Assembly: GCA_947259475.1 (NCBI GenBank)
Contig: CAMYLW010000089.1
Coordinates: forward strand, 6,907 to 12,791
From: Thermodesulfobacteriota bacterium
GTDB lineage: Bacteria; Desulfobacterota; Syntrophobacteria; BM002
Direction: 5' to 3'
DNA length: 5,885 bases
In this document: positions 5,397-5,885 of the stretch, one piece after another
Numbering within the stretch: position 1 is the first letter of the stretch
Layout of the letters: each line of letters opens with the position of its first letter
Program-made: the position numbers and the translations under genes
Notes under the pieces: model-generated
Seen by the model: the letters and a program-made list of their open reading frames with translations, nothing else
What the model was told of the DNA's origin: nothing
The model's database searches: none

Positions 5397-5885
5397 TCAC
5401 ACTATAACCATTCTCTTCACCGCGGCCACCACCTCATCAGGGTCATCCACTAACTGGATCAGGTCCAGATCCTCCAGCGATATTTTTCCTGTCTCCAACA
5501 ACCTATCGTGTATCCAATTTACTAAACCTGTCCAATAATCATTGCCTACCAGAATTACCGGAAATGGCTTAATGCGGTCCGTCTGAATGAGGGTGAGCGC
5601 CTCGAACAGTTCATCCAGGGTTCCAAAACCGCCAGGGAGAACCACATAGGCCTGAGCATATTTTACAAACATCACCTTGCGGATGAAGAAATATCTGAAG
5701 TCCAGCACGACATTGTCGTAGGAATTTGGCTGCTGCTCCATGGGAAGCTGGATATTTAGTCCTACAGACTTAGCGCCCCCTTCGGCCGCCCCCCGGTTGG
5801 CTGCCTCCATCAGGCCAGGGCCACCACCGGTAATCACATGAAATCCATCTTCCGCAAAAAGACGGGCAATGGTTCTTGCTTTCTC
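5397..5885 (-). CDS. LOG/TIGR00730-family nucleotide phosphoribohydrolase-like protein, 5' partial
   Basis: This Rossmann-fold protein belongs to the LOG (formerly 'lysine decarboxylase-like') family. Characterised members release the base from nucleoside 5'-monophosphates, for example cytokinin ribotides. The frame is open to the right edge (162 residues seen). The family usually has about 200-250 residues, so the first part lies outside. Counting from the edge, GGGPGLMEAANRGA (20-33) is the nucleotide-binding loop, RYFFIRKVMF carries the conserved Arg-Lys, and PGGFGTLDE (84-92) holds the catalytic signature. The GTG at 5837 is an internal valine codon, not the start: the residues before it (IARLFAEDGFH) fit the family. 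The gene converges on the RNase G gene, with ten bases between their stop codons. The physiological substrate cannot be told from sequence. Confidence 0.9.
   Translation of the reverse strand, partial: EKARTIARLFAEDGFHVITGGGPGLMEAANRGAAEGGAKSVGLNIQLPMEQQPNSYDNVVLDFRYFFIRKVMFVKYAQAYVVLPGGFGTLDELFEALTLIQTDRIKPFPVILVGNDYWTGLVNWIHDRLLETGKISLEDLDLIQLVDDPDEVVAAVKRMVIV

Noticed and set aside
5397..5837. GTG at 5837 as the start of the LOG-family gene
   Set aside because: The frame stays open to the window edge and the residues before it fit the family's helix preceding the GGGPG loop.

Overview
The window holds four protein loci and two unusual intergenic stretches. The gene content suggests an anaerobic bacterium with roughly balanced base composition, most plausibly an uncultured Desulfobacterota (former Deltaproteobacteria) or a similar strict anaerobe. 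This rests on the 2-hydroxyacyl-CoA dehydratase activase genes and on the style of the intergenic repeats. It is inference; no phylogenetic marker is present.

Layout. From 1 to 2106 (+) is an activase with a BadF/BcrA-type ATPase domain followed by a DUF2229/COG3580 domain. Its start lies left of the window. From 2107 to 2458 there is a 352-base gap built largely of short arrays of 7-base units, several of them mutually inverted and nested. From 2459 to 3808 (+) is a COG3581-type protein. In other anaerobes this part is often joined to the preceding domains in one large protein, so the two genes probably work as one ATP-driven redox module. Their true partner is not in the window. From 3809 to 4023 there is a second gap, with inverted heptamer arrays, a 12-base palindrome and a strong Shine-Dalgarno sequence. 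From 4024 to 5386 (+) is a ribonuclease G/E gene that is broken: about 41-42 codons are missing and the frame shifts at about 4455. The lost part is the 5'-end-sensing region of the enzyme, while the S1 part and the catalytic and zinc-link residues remain. From 5397 to 5885 (-) is a LOG/TIGR00730-family nucleotide phosphoribohydrolase-like gene, convergent with the RNase gene and cut by the right edge.

The signals most worth a second look are the heptamer architecture of both gaps (at least five unit families with the same 7-base period, often in inverted pairs flanking the gap) and the precise loss of the sensor region from RNase G. I see no CRISPR array, tRNA, rRNA, transposase or phage gene.
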